This document shows positions 8,379 through 19,709 of a stretch of DNA of 60,464 bases, in pieces. The notes beneath the pieces were generated by a model. The model saw only the letters and a list, made by a program, of their open reading frames with translations. It did no database searches and was not told the origin of the DNA. How positions within the stretch are numbered: position 1 is the first letter of the stretch; the number at the start of each line of letters is the position of its first letter. The translations under genes were made by a program, and so were the position numbers. Source of the DNA: Pisciglobus halotolerans (GTDB lineage: Bacteria > Bacillota > Bacilli > Lactobacillales > Carnobacteriaceae); assembly GCF_900113675.1 (NCBI RefSeq), contig NZ_FOQE01000009.1, positions 1,016 to 61,479 of the forward strand, in the 5' to 3' direction.

Positions 8379-9227
8379 ATGAAAAAAACAACGATTTTTA
8401 AGTCTGTATTGGCAGTAGGCGCAACGTTATTACTAGGGGCATGCGGCAACAACGAAGCAAATGATAAAGTCGGAGAGGGCTCCTCAGCTGAAGAAACCGT
8501 CATCAAGATTGGGGCAAGCAACACACCTCATGCAGAGATTTTAGAATTTGCTAAACCCATTCTTGAAAAAGAAGGCATAGAACTCGATATTACAACTTAT
8601 AATGACTATGTGATCCCTAACGAAGCTTTGGCTGAAGGGGATATTGATGCCAACTACTTCCAGCATATTCCATTTTTTGAATCAGCAGTGGAAGAAAATA
8701 ACTACGACTTTGTTAATGCAGGGGCCATTCATTTGGAGCCAATCGGTATCTTCTCTAAAAAGTATAAGAGTCTAGACGAATTGCCAGATGGCGCTACAGT
8801 ACTGGTCAGCAGTAACACATCTGACTGGGGACGTATTATAAGCATTTTCCAAGAAGCAGGTTTAGTCAAAGTCAAAGAAGGTGTCAATTTGACGACAGCT
8901 ACTTTTGATGATATTGCTGAAAACCCAAAACATATCAAGTTTGAATATGAAAATGATCCAGCCTTGATGCCGACGCTTTACCAACAAGGCGAAGGAGATG
9001 CCGTGGCAATCAATGCCAACTTCGCGGTTGACCAAGACATCAACCCAGTAGAGGATTCTATTGCACTTGAGAGTGAAAGCTCCCCATATGCCAATATTGT
9101 CGCTGTGAAAACAGAAGATGCAGACAGTCCAGCCATTCAAAAACTGATCTCTGTTCTGAAATCAAAAGAAGTCCAAGATTATATCCGTGAAACTTGGAAT
9201 GGCGCTGTAGTACCTGTTACTGAATAA
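8379..9227 (+). CDS. metQ: Methionine-binding lipoprotein
   Basis: The 282-residue substrate-binding protein of the MetNPQ system, NlpA/MetQ family. The N-terminus is a lipoprotein signal (MKKTTIFKSVLAVGATLLL) with lipobox LGAC, so Cys23 or so is lipidated and the protein is anchored on the outside of the membrane. Family motifs IGASNTPHAEIL and NYFQHIPFFES are present. It follows metP by 39 bp with AGGGAGATAAGGA as binding site, and a terminator ends the operon. Confidence 0.95.
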   Translation: MKKTTIFKSVLAVGATLLLGACGNNEANDKVGEGSSAEETVIKIGASNTPHAEILEFAKPILEKEGIELDITTYNDYVIPNEALAEGDIDANYFQHIPFFESAVEENNYDFVNAGAIHLEPIGIFSKKYKSLDELPDGATVLVSSNTSDWGRIISIFQEAGLVKVKEGVNLTTATFDDIAENPKHIKFEYENDPALMPTLYQQGEGDAVAINANFAVDQDINPVEDSIALESESSPYANIVAVKTEDADSPAIQKLISVLKSKEVQDYIRETWNGAVVPVTE

Positions 9228-9234
9228 ACATAAA

Positions 9235-9266
9235 AAAGTACATTGGATTATTCCAGTGTGCTTTTT
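9235..9266 (+). terminator. Terminator of metNPQ
   Basis: AAAGTACATTGG (9235-9246) and CCAGTGTGCTTT (9253-9264), paired with several G-U pairs, then TTTTT. Confidence 0.8.
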
Positions 9267-9402
9267 ACTTGTTTAACCTTAAACAACCTTTGCTCAAAAG
9301 CCATTGCATTTTCTGAAAATAGAGCGTATGATAGGGAATCGGATAGTGCAGTAGTTAACTTTTGCTGTATCGGTTGAAGATAGAAGGAGGCTGACGATCA
9401 AT

Positions 9403-9591
9403 ATGTCCGTCAAACGTTTTGTCCAATTATTTTTATTTTATTTTGTTTCTATTTTAATCTCGCATCTTATTGTCCGACAATTCAGTATCGACTCCGTTCT
9501 ATTAAACATCCTACTGATCTCGGTCATCGGGTATATTATATTGGTTATGCCGCTCACCATTATGACTGTAAAAAAACAAAAAAAAGATTAA
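9403..9591 (+). CDS. Small two-helix membrane protein
   Basis: A 62-residue protein with two hydrophobic segments (about residues 6-24 and 31-52) and a basic C-terminus (KKQKKD). AAGGAGG lies upstream, though 12 bases from the ATG. It is preceded and followed by terminators, so it is monocistronic. I do not recognise the family and assign no function. Gene status rests on the binding site, the two clean helices and the terminator directly after it. Confidence 0.6.
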   Translation: MSVKRFVQLFLFYFVSILISHLIVRQFSIDSVLLNILLISVIGYIILVMPLTIMTVKKQKKD

Positions 9592-9601
9592 TCAATCAAT
9601 A

Positions 9602-9648
9602 AAGAAGACTGCTACTGCAAAGAAGGATTGCAAAGCAGTCTTCTTTTT
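9602..9648 (+). terminator. Terminator after the small membrane protein gene
   Basis: AAGAAGACTGCT (9602-9613) pairs perfectly with AGCAGTCTTCTT (9634-9645), with an inner TGCAA/TTGCA stem, then TTTTT. Nothing recognisable lies between here and 9868. Confidence 0.85.
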
Positions 9649-9868
9649 CTGAACAATGAAATGATTTTAAAGCTGCCCCTATTCTGGCAAGTGATGCCGT
9701 AGAAAGTTATTTTATCTGAATGAGTGAATATTTTTAAAGTAAAGAGAGAAAGAGGAACTAAGCTTTGCGGTGCTCGTTTTATGTGATCGAACATATAGCT
9801 CCAAAAATTTAGCTATTTTCTCACAAAATTTCTAGTGCTATTTGTCCAAGAAAAAGAAGTAGATAAAA

Positions 9869-9914
9869 AGACAACCTCTAGCCCTCCAGATAGCGGAGCT
9901 GAGGTTGTTTTTTT
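9869..9914 (-). terminator. Terminator of the nrd operon (works on both strands)
   Basis: ACAACCTCTAGC (9871-9882) pairs with GCTGAGGTTGT (9898-9908), with T-runs on both sides. It lies just past the nrdF stop. Confidence 0.75.
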
Positions 9915-9926
9915 AACATCTTATTC

Positions 9927-10901
9927 TTATACAGAAGGGGAATACATCCATTTTGTATAGTCATTATCATCCATTGATTCAACCATTCCTAGCAAGTAGC
10001 CATTTCCGACTTGTGAGAAGAAGTCATGGTTGGAAGTACCCGTAGAGATCCCATTCATAACGACTGGATCTACGTCGTCAGCTGTATCTGGGAACAAAGG
10101 ATCAAATCCTAAGTTTTGCAACGCTTTATTGGCATTATAACGTAGAAACACTTTTACGCGCTCTGTCCAACCAATTTCATCATACAAGTATTCCGTATAT
10201 TTTACTTCATTTTGATAGAGCTCAAACAAAAGAGTGTAAGCCCAATTTTTGAGATTTTCTTGTTCAGCTTCTGAAAGTTGGTTATAGCCAATTTGAAACT
10301 TGTAGCCGATATAAGTGCCGTGAACGGACTCGTCACGCAAAATCAATTTGATGATCTCTGCTACGTTTGGCAGTTTATTATTGCCCAAGTAATGTAAAGG
10401 AGCAAAGAAGCCAGAGTAGAAGAGGAAAGATTCTAGAAAAACACTTGCTACTTTGCGCTGCAAATCAGTACCGCTATGATAGATTTCGTTGATAGCAGCA
10501 GCTTTCTTTTGCAACATATCATTTGTATTGGTCCATTGAAAAATGTCATCAATTTCATTTTTGGTATTCAAAGTACTGAAAATAGCACTGTAACTTTTAG
10601 CGTGCATCGATTCCATGAATTGAATGTTGTTATATACAGCTTCTTCATGTTGAGTCCGAATCGATTCTTTTAAAGCTTGGATCCCATCTTGCGATTGCAA
10701 AGTATCCAACAGTGTCAAACCTCCGAATACTTTGCCCACCATATCTTTTTCATTTTTTGGCAGATTATACCAATCATCTAAGTCATTCGACAAAGGAATA
10801 CGTGTATCTGTCCAGAATTGTTCGACTAGTTTTTCCCATGTCAGCTTGTCGATCATATCTTCAATTTGATTCCAGTTTATCGCTTTATACTGTTCTGTCA
10901 T
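9927..10901 (-). CDS. nrdF: Class Ib ribonucleotide reductase small subunit
   Basis: The 324-residue radical-bearing beta subunit of the aerobic class Ib enzyme, with a di-iron or di-manganese centre. The helix YNNIQFMESMHAKSYSAIF (about residues 91-109) holds metal-ligand Glu and His and the radical Tyr; further ligands are in LESFLFYSGF and RDESVHGTYIG. The start has AAGGAGAAGCTT ahead. It is separated from nrdE by about 640 bp of repeats and hairpins, while nrdH-I-E overlap each other; this uneven spacing suggests separate control of nrdF, but no clear promoter of its own is visible. Confidence 0.95.
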   Translation of the reverse strand: MTEQYKAINWNQIEDMIDKLTWEKLVEQFWTDTRIPLSNDLDDWYNLPKNEKDMVGKVFGGLTLLDTLQSQDGIQALKESIRTQHEEAVYNNIQFMESMHAKSYSAIFSTLNTKNEIDDIFQWTNTNDMLQKKAAAINEIYHSGTDLQRKVASVFLESFLFYSGFFAPLHYLGNNKLPNVAEIIKLILRDESVHGTYIGYKFQIGYNQLSEAEQENLKNWAYTLLFELYQNEVKYTEYLYDEIGWTERVKVFLRYNANKALQNLGFDPLFPDTADDVDPVVMNGISTGTSNHDFFSQVGNGYLLGMVESMDDNDYTKWMYSPSV

Positions 10902-10950
10902 AAGCTTCTCCTTCTTTTCTTCATCGTGAATAATCCATGTAACGATTGTT

Positions 10951-11275
10951 CAATAAACGGTCTCTTATCGCAAACTCAAACTCATTTCAGCTACTGAGTG
11001 TGCAATAAACGAGCTCTTATCGCAAACTCAAACCCGTTTCAGCTACTGAGTGTGCAATAAACGGTCTCTTATCATACACTCAAACTCATTTCAACTACTG
11101 AGTGTGCAATAAACGGTCTCTTATCATACACTCAAACTCATTTCAACTACTGAGTGTGCAATAAACGAGCTCTTATCATATACTCAAACACATTTCAGCT
11201 GTTGAGTGTGCAATAAACGAGCTCTTATCACATACTCAAACACATTTCAGCTGTTGAGTGTGCAATAAACGTTTT
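10951..11275. repeat. 52-bp tandem repeat array 2 (type B) inside the nrd operon
   Basis: Six complete units begin at 10951, 11003, 11055, 11107, 11159 and 11211, and a seventh partial unit at 11263; the period is exactly 52 in every step. Each unit spans an imperfect palindrome with TGAGTGTG on one side and CATACACTCA or a variant on the other, about 36 nt in total, plus a 16-nt link. Units differ by scattered substitutions (for example GGTCTC against GAGCTC) and no variable spacers occur, so this is not a CRISPR array. It sits between nrdE and nrdF and would be carried on the operon mRNA. Confidence 0.92.
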
Positions 11276-11277
11276 TT

Positions 11278-11401
11278 CCCGCATCCTATTAGTTTAGCTG
11301 CGAAAGCCAGAGTCTTTGCAAAAAAGATAAGTTGTTTTGATGCGCGCTGCGCTGCTCTCTTCAACAACTTCCTATTTTTGCTGTGACTCTTGCAGGCTTT
11401 C
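11278..11401. repeat. Long hairpin element, copy 1 (nrdE-nrdF gap)
   Basis: An approximately 124-bp unit that opens with CGCATCCTATTAGTTTAGC. Its arms fold back: AAAGCC with GGCTTT, GAGTC with GACTC, GCAAAAA with TTTTTGC and AAGTTGTT with AACAACTT, around a GC-rich loop containing GATGCGCG. Copy 2 follows directly with different stem bases that still pair. Confidence 0.75.
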
Positions 11402-11530
11402 TCCGCATCCTAGTAGTTGAGCTGCGCGAGGTAGAGTCTCGGGTAAAATTCAAAAGTCGCTCGCATGCGCGGGATGCTCTGCGCCGCGCTTTTTCATTTT
11501 TCTGTCGTCTCTGTCGACCTCGCTTCGCAC
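11402..11530. repeat. Long hairpin element, copy 2
   Basis: It begins CGCATCCTAGTAGTTGAGC, 124 bp after the same motif in copy 1. The outer stem is CGAGGT with ACCTCG instead of AAAGCC with GGCTTT, so both sides changed together. TGCG and CGCA flank the stem in both copies. The loop is again GC-rich (ATGCGCGGGATGC). It ends a few bases after the nrdE stop, read on the minus strand. Confidence 0.75.
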
Positions 11531-11536
11531 ACTGTG

Positions 11537-13714
11537 TTAAATCGTGCAGCTTTCGCAGGCGTTTGAACCGATTTCGTCGGCGTTTTCGGTAAAGGTTCTA
11601 ACGTAGTAAATTGATTTGATGCCTTTTTGCCATGCATAGTGACGTAGGATGTTTAGATCGCGTGTAGTTTGTTTGTTGGTACGACCGTTCTTCCATTCGT
11701 ATAAACCTTCTGGGATTTCTGAGCGCATGAAGAGTGTTAAACTCATGCCTTGGTCCACGTGTTTTTGGGCTGCAGCGTAGATATCAATGACTTTCCGCAT
11801 ATCGGTATCATAAGCAGAAGTGTAGTACGGCAGCGTTTCGTTCGACAAATAAGGAGCCGGGAAGTAAGTTTTTCCGGTTTTCTTTTCTTGACGTTCTTCG
11901 ATCAAACGAGTGATTGGATGAATGCTGGCTGAAGTTTCGTTGACATAGCTGATTGAACCCGTTGGCGCAACAGCTAAGCGGTTTTGATGGTACAAACCAT
12001 GTGTCATAACAGAAGCTTTCAATTCTTTCCAATCGTCAGCAGTTGGCACATCGATGTCTTTAAAGAGTGCTTTGACTTTTTCGCTTTTGAAAGCCACATC
12101 AGATTCTGTATAGGTATCAAAGTAAGAACCATTTGCATAATCGGATTGTTCAAAGTTTTCAAAAGTTTGTTGGCGTTCGATGGCAATATTGTTGCTGGCT
12201 TTCAAGGTATAGAAGTTTAGCAGCATAAAGTAAAGATCTGTAAACTCAATAGATTCAGGTGAACCATAAGACATTTGGTTGAGAGCCAAATATGTGTGGA
12301 GACCCATAGCGCCTAAACCAATCGTATGGTATTTGTCGTTCCCGTTTTTAATAGAAGGAACCGCATCAATACTTGAATTGTCCGTAACATATGTCAACGC
12401 ACGGACCATTGCATCAACTGATTTTCCAAAGTCAGGCGTCTTCATTAAGTTAACGATATTGGTTGAACCCAAGTTACAGCTAATATCAGTTCCTAAATGT
12501 TCATAAGTTTGGTCATTGTTGATCATTGAAGGCTGTTGGATCTGCAGGATCTCGCTGCACAAGTTACTCATCACGATCGTACCGTCGATTGGATTCGCAC
12601 GATTGGCTGTATCAATATTGAGAACGTATGGATAGCCAGATTCTTGTTGCAGTTTAGAAATTTCATTTTCCAAGTCGCGTGCACGGATCTTGGATTTGCG
12701 AATTTCTTCGTTGTTGACCATATTATCGTATTCTTTTGTAATATCTACATAAGAGAAAGGTTCGCCGTAGATTCGTTCGACGTCATAAGGACTGAAGAGA
12801 TACATTTGTTCATCTTTAGCAGCCAATTCATAGAATTTGTCAGGCACAACTAGCCCAAGCGATAATGTTTTTACACGAACTTTTTCATCGGCATTTTCCT
12901 TTTTAGTAGAAAGGAAAGAAACGATATCTGGATGGAAAACGTTCAAGTAAACAGCTCCGGCACCGTTTCGTTGACCTAGTTGGTTTGAGTAGCTGAAGCT
13001 GTCTTCTAGTAACTTCATGACAGGCACGACACCGCTGGAAGCATTATCGATTTTTTTGATCGGATCTCCAGCTGCACGCAAATTGGACAAGTTAACACCG
13101 ACACCGCCGCCGATACGACTGAGCTGCAAAGCACTGTTGATCACACGACCAATGCTGTTCATATCATCCGTTGCTTGAATCAAGAAGCAAGAAACCAATT
13201 CGCCGCGACGTTTACGTCCAGCGTTCAAGAAAGTCGGTGTGGCTGGTTGGTAACGTTGATTGATAATCTCATCAGCTAATGTCCAAGCCAAGTCTTTATC
13301 CCCATTTGCCAAATAAAGGGCATTGAAAACGATCCGATCTTCAAAGCGCTCTAAGAAACGTTTGCCGTCATTGGTTTTCAACGCATACTGTGTATAAAAT
13401 TTATAGGCGGACATGAACGAACGAAAACGGAATTTACGATTGTACATTTCTTCAAACAAGCTCTTGATAAATGCGCGATCATACTTGTTGATAAATTCAG
13501 CTTCGATGTAGTCATTGTCGATTAAGTAATTGATTTTTTCATCCAGCGTATAGAAGAAGACGGTATTCGGATTGACATATTCCAGAAAATAAGCACGTAC
13601 TGCTTCACGATCTTTTTCTAAAGGAATCTTTCCATCTACAGGACGATTTAATTCATTGTTTAATTTGTAATAGGTAACCTCTTTTGGTTTGGTTGCTAAT
13701 TTAGGCTTATCCAA
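11537..13714 (-). CDS. nrdE: Class Ib ribonucleotide reductase large subunit
   Basis: The 725-residue catalytic subunit that reduces ribonucleoside diphosphates. Seen: the substrate-site region RRGELVSCFLIQ with one active-site Cys, MSNLCSEIL with the radical Cys, the glycine-rich GGGVGVNLSNLRAAG and the C-terminal redox pair CESC four residues from the end, which exchanges electrons with NrdH. No ATP-cone is present, as expected for class Ib. The start is a TTG that overlaps the end of nrdI by 8 bp. Confidence 0.96.
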   Translation of the reverse strand: MDKPKLATKPKEVTYYKLNNELNRPVDGKIPLEKDREAVRAYFLEYVNPNTVFFYTLDEKINYLIDNDYIEAEFINKYDRAFIKSLFEEMYNRKFRFRSFMSAYKFYTQYALKTNDGKRFLERFEDRIVFNALYLANGDKDLAWTLADEIINQRYQPATPTFLNAGRKRRGELVSCFLIQATDDMNSIGRVINSALQLSRIGGGVGVNLSNLRAAGDPIKKIDNASSGVVPVMKLLEDSFSYSNQLGQRNGAGAVYLNVFHPDIVSFLSTKKENADEKVRVKTLSLGLVVPDKFYELAAKDEQMYLFSPYDVERIYGEPFSYVDITKEYDNMVNNEEIRKSKIRARDLENEISKLQQESGYPYVLNIDTANRANPIDGTIVMSNLCSEILQIQQPSMINNDQTYEHLGTDISCNLGSTNIVNLMKTPDFGKSVDAMVRALTYVTDNSSIDAVPSIKNGNDKYHTIGLGAMGLHTYLALNQMSYGSPESIEFTDLYFMLLNFYTLKASNNIAIERQQTFENFEQSDYANGSYFDTYTESDVAFKSEKVKALFKDIDVPTADDWKELKASVMTHGLYHQNRLAVAPTGSISYVNETSASIHPITRLIEERQEKKTGKTYFPAPYLSNETLPYYTSAYDTDMRKVIDIYAAAQKHVDQGMSLTLFMRSEIPEGLYEWKNGRTNKQTTRDLNILRHYAWQKGIKSIYYVRTFTENADEIGSNACESCTI

Positions 13715-14072
13715 GGTCCTTCACCGCTTTCTTTAATTTTTCGACATCTGCTTCGTTTCCTTGGAATTCAAAGGCATGAAGCAGGGGAACATTATAGTCG
13801 TGTGCTAAGTCTTTTGCTGTAAAGACGAACAGTTTGCCGAAGTTCAAGTTACCGCCGCCCGCGACACCCTTGAAATAATGCAAATTATTGTCCGTTTCAA
13901 TGAAATCATTCAAGATTTCGGTAGCTTCCTTTTCATAAGTTGGGGTCACAATAATAAAAGGTTCTTCCATACTGATAAATGGATTTGTCGGAGATAACTC
14001 CAACAAATCCATATCGAGTTTTTTGACGAATTTTCTTGTTTGACCCGTTAATGAGAGATAAACGACTTTCAT
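13707..14072 (-). CDS. nrdI: Flavodoxin-like NrdI
   Basis: A 121-residue flavodoxin that activates the NrdF metal centre, supplying superoxide for dimanganese cofactor assembly in this class. The FMN phosphate loop is SLTGQT (about 7-12); the family TPTYEKEATEILNDF and the glycine-rich GVAGGGNLNFG loop near the flavin are present. It overlaps nrdH by 4 bp (ATGA) and nrdE by 8 bp. Confidence 0.94.
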   Translation of the reverse strand: MKVVYLSLTGQTRKFVKKLDMDLLELSPTNPFISMEEPFIIVTPTYEKEATEILNDFIETDNNLHYFKGVAGGGNLNFGKLFVFTAKDLAHDYNVPLLHAFEFQGNEADVEKLKKAVKDLG

Positions 14073-14302
14073 GCCAGCTGATCTAATAAGTCAGGGCGGA
14101 AACCGTTAAAAGCGTCTAGACCTTCTGCTAAAATGACAGGAACTGATGAAAAACCTAATTCCTGAACTTCTTCTAAAGCTTCTTGAGAGGCCATGATATC
14201 TTTTGATTCGTAAGCGATTCCTTTATCATCCAAGTATTTTTTTGTAAAGTTACACTGCATGCAATTTGGTTTTGAGTAAACCACAACTGATTTAGTCGCC
14301 AT
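14069..14302 (-). CDS. nrdH: Glutaredoxin-like NrdH redoxin
   Basis: A 77-residue thioredoxin-fold electron donor for class Ib ribonucleotide reductase. The redox motif is CMQC (Cys14, Cys17); SSVPVI and GFRPDLL are the family cis-Pro and C-terminal motifs. AAGGAG lies at good distance before the ATG. It is the first gene of nrdHIE(F), downstream of NrdR-type boxes. Confidence 0.95.
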   Translation of the reverse strand: MATKSVVVYSKPNCMQCNFTKKYLDDKGIAYESKDIMASQEALEEVQELGFSSVPVILAEGLDAFNGFRPDLLDQLA

Positions 14303-14443
14303 GACGCATTCTCCTTTTTCTATCCATAATTCTGAGAGCTGTTAAATGAATGGATAACACCGTTCCATCAAAAAAACAGCTTCCTTTGACACTCTTCATT
14401 CTACACATAAACAGGACCCTTTTCAATCTGTAGATACCATATT

Positions 14444-14490
14444 TAGTTAATTATTTGGTTCACAATCGTTTTTAATACTATATATTGTGT
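14444..14490 (-). promoter_or_regulatory. NrdR boxes upstream of nrdHIEF
   Basis: ATACTATATATTGTGT (14475-14490) matches the NrdR box (ACACTATATATTGTGT) at 15 of 16 positions. A weak second box lies exactly 31 bp away (TAGTTAATTATTTGGT, 14444-14459; 8 of 16), the usual NrdR spacing. A possible minus-strand -35 (TTGTGA, 14460-14465) overlaps the region. NrdR repression in response to ATP/dATP is inferred from the box. Confidence 0.75.
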
Positions 14491-14512
14491 TTCTATGAAA
14501 ACGCAATAAAGC

Positions 14513-14541
14513 AGCCGCTATCAGTTTGTAAGCGGCTTTTT
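14513..14541 (+). terminator. Terminator-like hairpin with no clear gene
   Basis: AGCCGCT (14513-14519) pairs with AGCGGCT (14531-14537), followed by TTTTT. On the plus strand no gene precedes it; only a five-codon frame (MKTQ, stop) lies between the NrdR box and the hairpin. Confidence 0.5.
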
Positions 14542-14609
14542 CATCTTGCTTTATGAAAATAAAATATAAAAAAACAACAAGCTTGTTCTATTTTAGCTTT
14601 AAACCAAAA

Positions 14610-14656
14610 AAACATCAATAACGTTCCTCACAAAAAGAAAAGTTACTGATGTTTCT
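14610..14656 (-). terminator. Terminator of the amidotransferase gene
   Basis: On the minus strand, AAACATCAGTAAC and GTTATTGATGTTT form the stem and are followed by TTTTTT. It lies 26 bp past the stop. Confidence 0.75.
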
Positions 14657-14681
14657 TTTATATTTTTTTGAGCTTTGGATG

Positions 14682-15425
14682 CTATAAAGCTGGCGCAATC
14701 GATTTTTTCACTCGACTGACAAATTCCTTGAATAATATTTGCATTTTTTCTTCATTCGGTGCCATCAACTCGGGGTGCCATTGGACCGCTACAATACTGG
14801 TATCAGGGTCTTTAGCTTCATAGGCTTCGATCAGATTATCCTTACTCCATGCGACTGCTTTGAAAGGATCAGCCAACTGCTTCACGGCTTGATGATGATA
14901 AGAATTAACAACGTAAGTCTCGCCGTAAATCGCTCCTAAACGACTGCTGGGATCAATATCGATTGTATGGGCGGCTGTGCCTGAAAAAATGCGTTGCACA
15001 TGCTGGACGGTAAAATCCGGATTGTCCATCACATCTTGGTAAAGCGTGCCTCCATATGCTACATTCAATAACTGCATACCGCGACAAACAGCTAGGATCG
15101 GTTTCTCTTTTTTGACGGCTTCTTTGATCAAGGCAATTTCAAATAAGTCTCTCTCAGGATTGATCGCACCTAATTTTAATCCCGGTTCTTCTCCGTAAAG
15201 CAAAGGTGAGACATCTTGTCCGCCAGCCAGCAGCAAGCCATCGATCCGATCGATATACTCTTCAGCCATTGAAGGGTCGTTGATAGGAAGAATCACTGGC
15301 AAGCCCCATGCTGCTTGGATGCCTGCAATAAAACCTTGTGGCGTGTAGGTTATTGGGAGACCTTGATATTCAGGGGAAAGATGGGTCATTTGGTTTCCAG
15401 GAATGCCGATAATGGGTTGTGTCAT
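14682..15425 (-). CDS. Class I glutamine amidotransferase-like hydrolase (peptidase C26, PuuD-like)
   Basis: A 247-residue single-domain hydrolase of the gamma-glutamyl-GABA hydrolase type. The catalytic triad is visible: nucleophile Cys114 in AVCRGMQLLN and His217/Glu219 in VQWHPE. The oxyanion region LLLAGGQDV is near 65-72. It probably cleaves gamma-glutamyl amides; the exact substrate is not evident because no put/puu pathway genes lie nearby. AAGGAG precedes the ATG. It is monocistronic, transcribed away from suf. Confidence 0.85.
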   Translation of the reverse strand: MTQPIIGIPGNQMTHLSPEYQGLPITYTPQGFIAGIQAAWGLPVILPINDPSMAEEYIDRIDGLLLAGGQDVSPLLYGEEPGLKLGAINPERDLFEIALIKEAVKKEKPILAVCRGMQLLNVAYGGTLYQDVMDNPDFTVQHVQRIFSGTAAHTIDIDPSSRLGAIYGETYVVNSYHHQAVKQLADPFKAVAWSKDNLIEAYEAKDPDTSIVAVQWHPELMAPNEEKMQILFKEFVSRVKKSIAPAL

Positions 15426-15566
15426 CTTGTTTCTCCTTTCAGTCTATAAAGGTACAAATTAGTGATAAACATATGCATAAACGAATCGCTTCTTTTTTAG
15501 TTTACCACAAAAACCGTTCAGCAAAGAAATCATAAATGTATCTGTTATTGTCAATCTAAGATATAT

Positions 15567-15775
15567 ATGACCAAGTTACCGCAAGTTTTGTCTCAACTTG
15601 TTCGCAGGAGTCTGTTCAATGACCAAGTTACCGCAAGTTTTGACTCGACTTGTTCACAGGAATCTGTTCTATGACCAAGTTACCGCAAGTTTTGTCTCAA
15701 CTTGTTCACAGGAGCCTGTTCTATGACCAAGTTACCGCATGTGTTGTTTCGACTTCATGCAAATGTTCCCAACAA
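15567..15775. repeat. 52-bp tandem repeat array 3 (type A)
   Basis: Units begin at 15567, 15619, 15671 and 15723 (the last decaying), an exact 52-bp period. The core AACTTGTTCACAGGA, then GTTCTATGACCAAGTT, is the same as in array 1, with the inverted repeat AACTTG/CAAGTT; the link (ACCGCAAGTTTTG) differs from array 1. It lies between the divergent amidotransferase and suf genes, upstream of the suf promoter. Confidence 0.92.
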
Positions 15776-15843
15776 TCGCAACTGAATAAAAGAAGCAGCA
15801 AAAATAGCGGAAAAGACGCTAGATAAAGAATGCTTGTTACAGT

Positions 15844-15872
15844 TTGCACATTAGTTAGATATGGTCTAAAAT
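15844..15872 (+). promoter_or_regulatory. Promoter of the suf operon
   Basis: TTGCAC (15844-15849), 17 bp, TAAAAT (15867-15872), 64 bp before the sufC start. Confidence 0.7.
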
Positions 15873-15935
15873 AAGGGCAAGACAACGCTCTCGTTTAAGG
15901 AGGGCAAGAAGAAAATAAGAGAAGAGGGTCAAAAA

Positions 15936-16709
15936 ATGTCAGTTTTAGAGATAAAGGGCCTACATGTTTCTGTTGAAGGAAAAGAAATTTTAAAAGGTGT
16001 CGACTTGGTACTGAAAACAGGTGAAGTGCATGCTGTGATGGGACCAAACGGAACAGGAAAGTCGACACTCTCAGCAGCTGTGATGGGGCATCCCAGCTAC
16101 ACGGTTACACAGGGTGAGATTTTATTGGACGGCGAAAATGTTTTAGAGATGGAAGTCGACGAACGTGCACGTGCTGGCTTGTTTTTAGCGGTTCAATATC
16201 CTAGCGAGATCGCTGGGATCACCAATGCAGAATTTATGCGAGCGGCCATCAATGCTCGCCGTGACGACGAAGATAAAATGCCCGTCATGCAGTTCATTCG
16301 CAAATTAGATGAAAAGTTGGCTTTGTTGGATATGCCGGAAGAAATGGCTGAACGCTACTTGAACGAAGGTTTTTCAGGCGGTGAAAAGAAACGGAATGAG
16401 ATTTTGCAGCTGATGATGATCGAACCAACCTTTGCAATTTTAGACGAAATCGATTCCGGTTTGGATATTGATGCGCTGCAAGTTGTTGCAAAAGGTGTCA
16501 ATGCGATGCGGGGTGAAGGATTTGGCGCAATGATCATTACCCACTATCAGCGTTTGCTGAATTATATCGTGCCAGATGTAGTCCATATCATGATGGGCGG
16601 CAAAATTGCGCTAACGGGCGGACCAGAATTGGCTCAACGTCTGGAAAAAGAAGGGTATAAAGGCATCAGCGAAGAACTTGGTTTGCAGATCGAAGCAGCA
16701 GAAGGGTAG
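15936..16709 (+). CDS. sufC: Fe-S assembly ATPase SufC
   Basis: The 257-residue ABC-type ATPase of the SufBCD scaffold for iron-sulfur cluster assembly in the cytoplasm. Walker A GPNGTGKST is at 36-44, the signature FSGGEKKR near 145 and Walker B FAILDEIDSGLD near 168. AGAGGG precedes the ATG. First gene of the operon, 11 bp before sufD. Confidence 0.96.
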   Translation: MSVLEIKGLHVSVEGKEILKGVDLVLKTGEVHAVMGPNGTGKSTLSAAVMGHPSYTVTQGEILLDGENVLEMEVDERARAGLFLAVQYPSEIAGITNAEFMRAAINARRDDEDKMPVMQFIRKLDEKLALLDMPEEMAERYLNEGFSGGEKKRNEILQLMMIEPTFAILDEIDSGLDIDALQVVAKGVNAMRGEGFGAMIITHYQRLLNYIVPDVVHIMMGGKIALTGGPELAQRLEKEGYKGISEELGLQIEAAEG

Positions 16710-16720
16710 GAAGAGGAGAA

Positions 16721-19666
<2,946 letters not shown>

Positions 19667-19709
19667 AACTGATTTAACTTACAGAAACAGGAAATGTGAG
19701 AAGACAAGT

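Noticed and set aside
9612-9794. 60-residue minus-strand ORF between the small membrane protein gene and nrdF
   Set aside because: It overlaps a perfect terminator and has no ribosome binding site.
10951-11275. CRISPR array
   Set aside because: The whole 52-bp unit, including the link, is nearly identical from copy to copy; there are no unique spacers and no cas genes.
11383-11592. Arg-rich 69-residue ORF in the nrdE-nrdF gap
   Set aside because: The frame is an artefact of the GC-rich hairpin element and the antisense of the nrdE end; no binding site.
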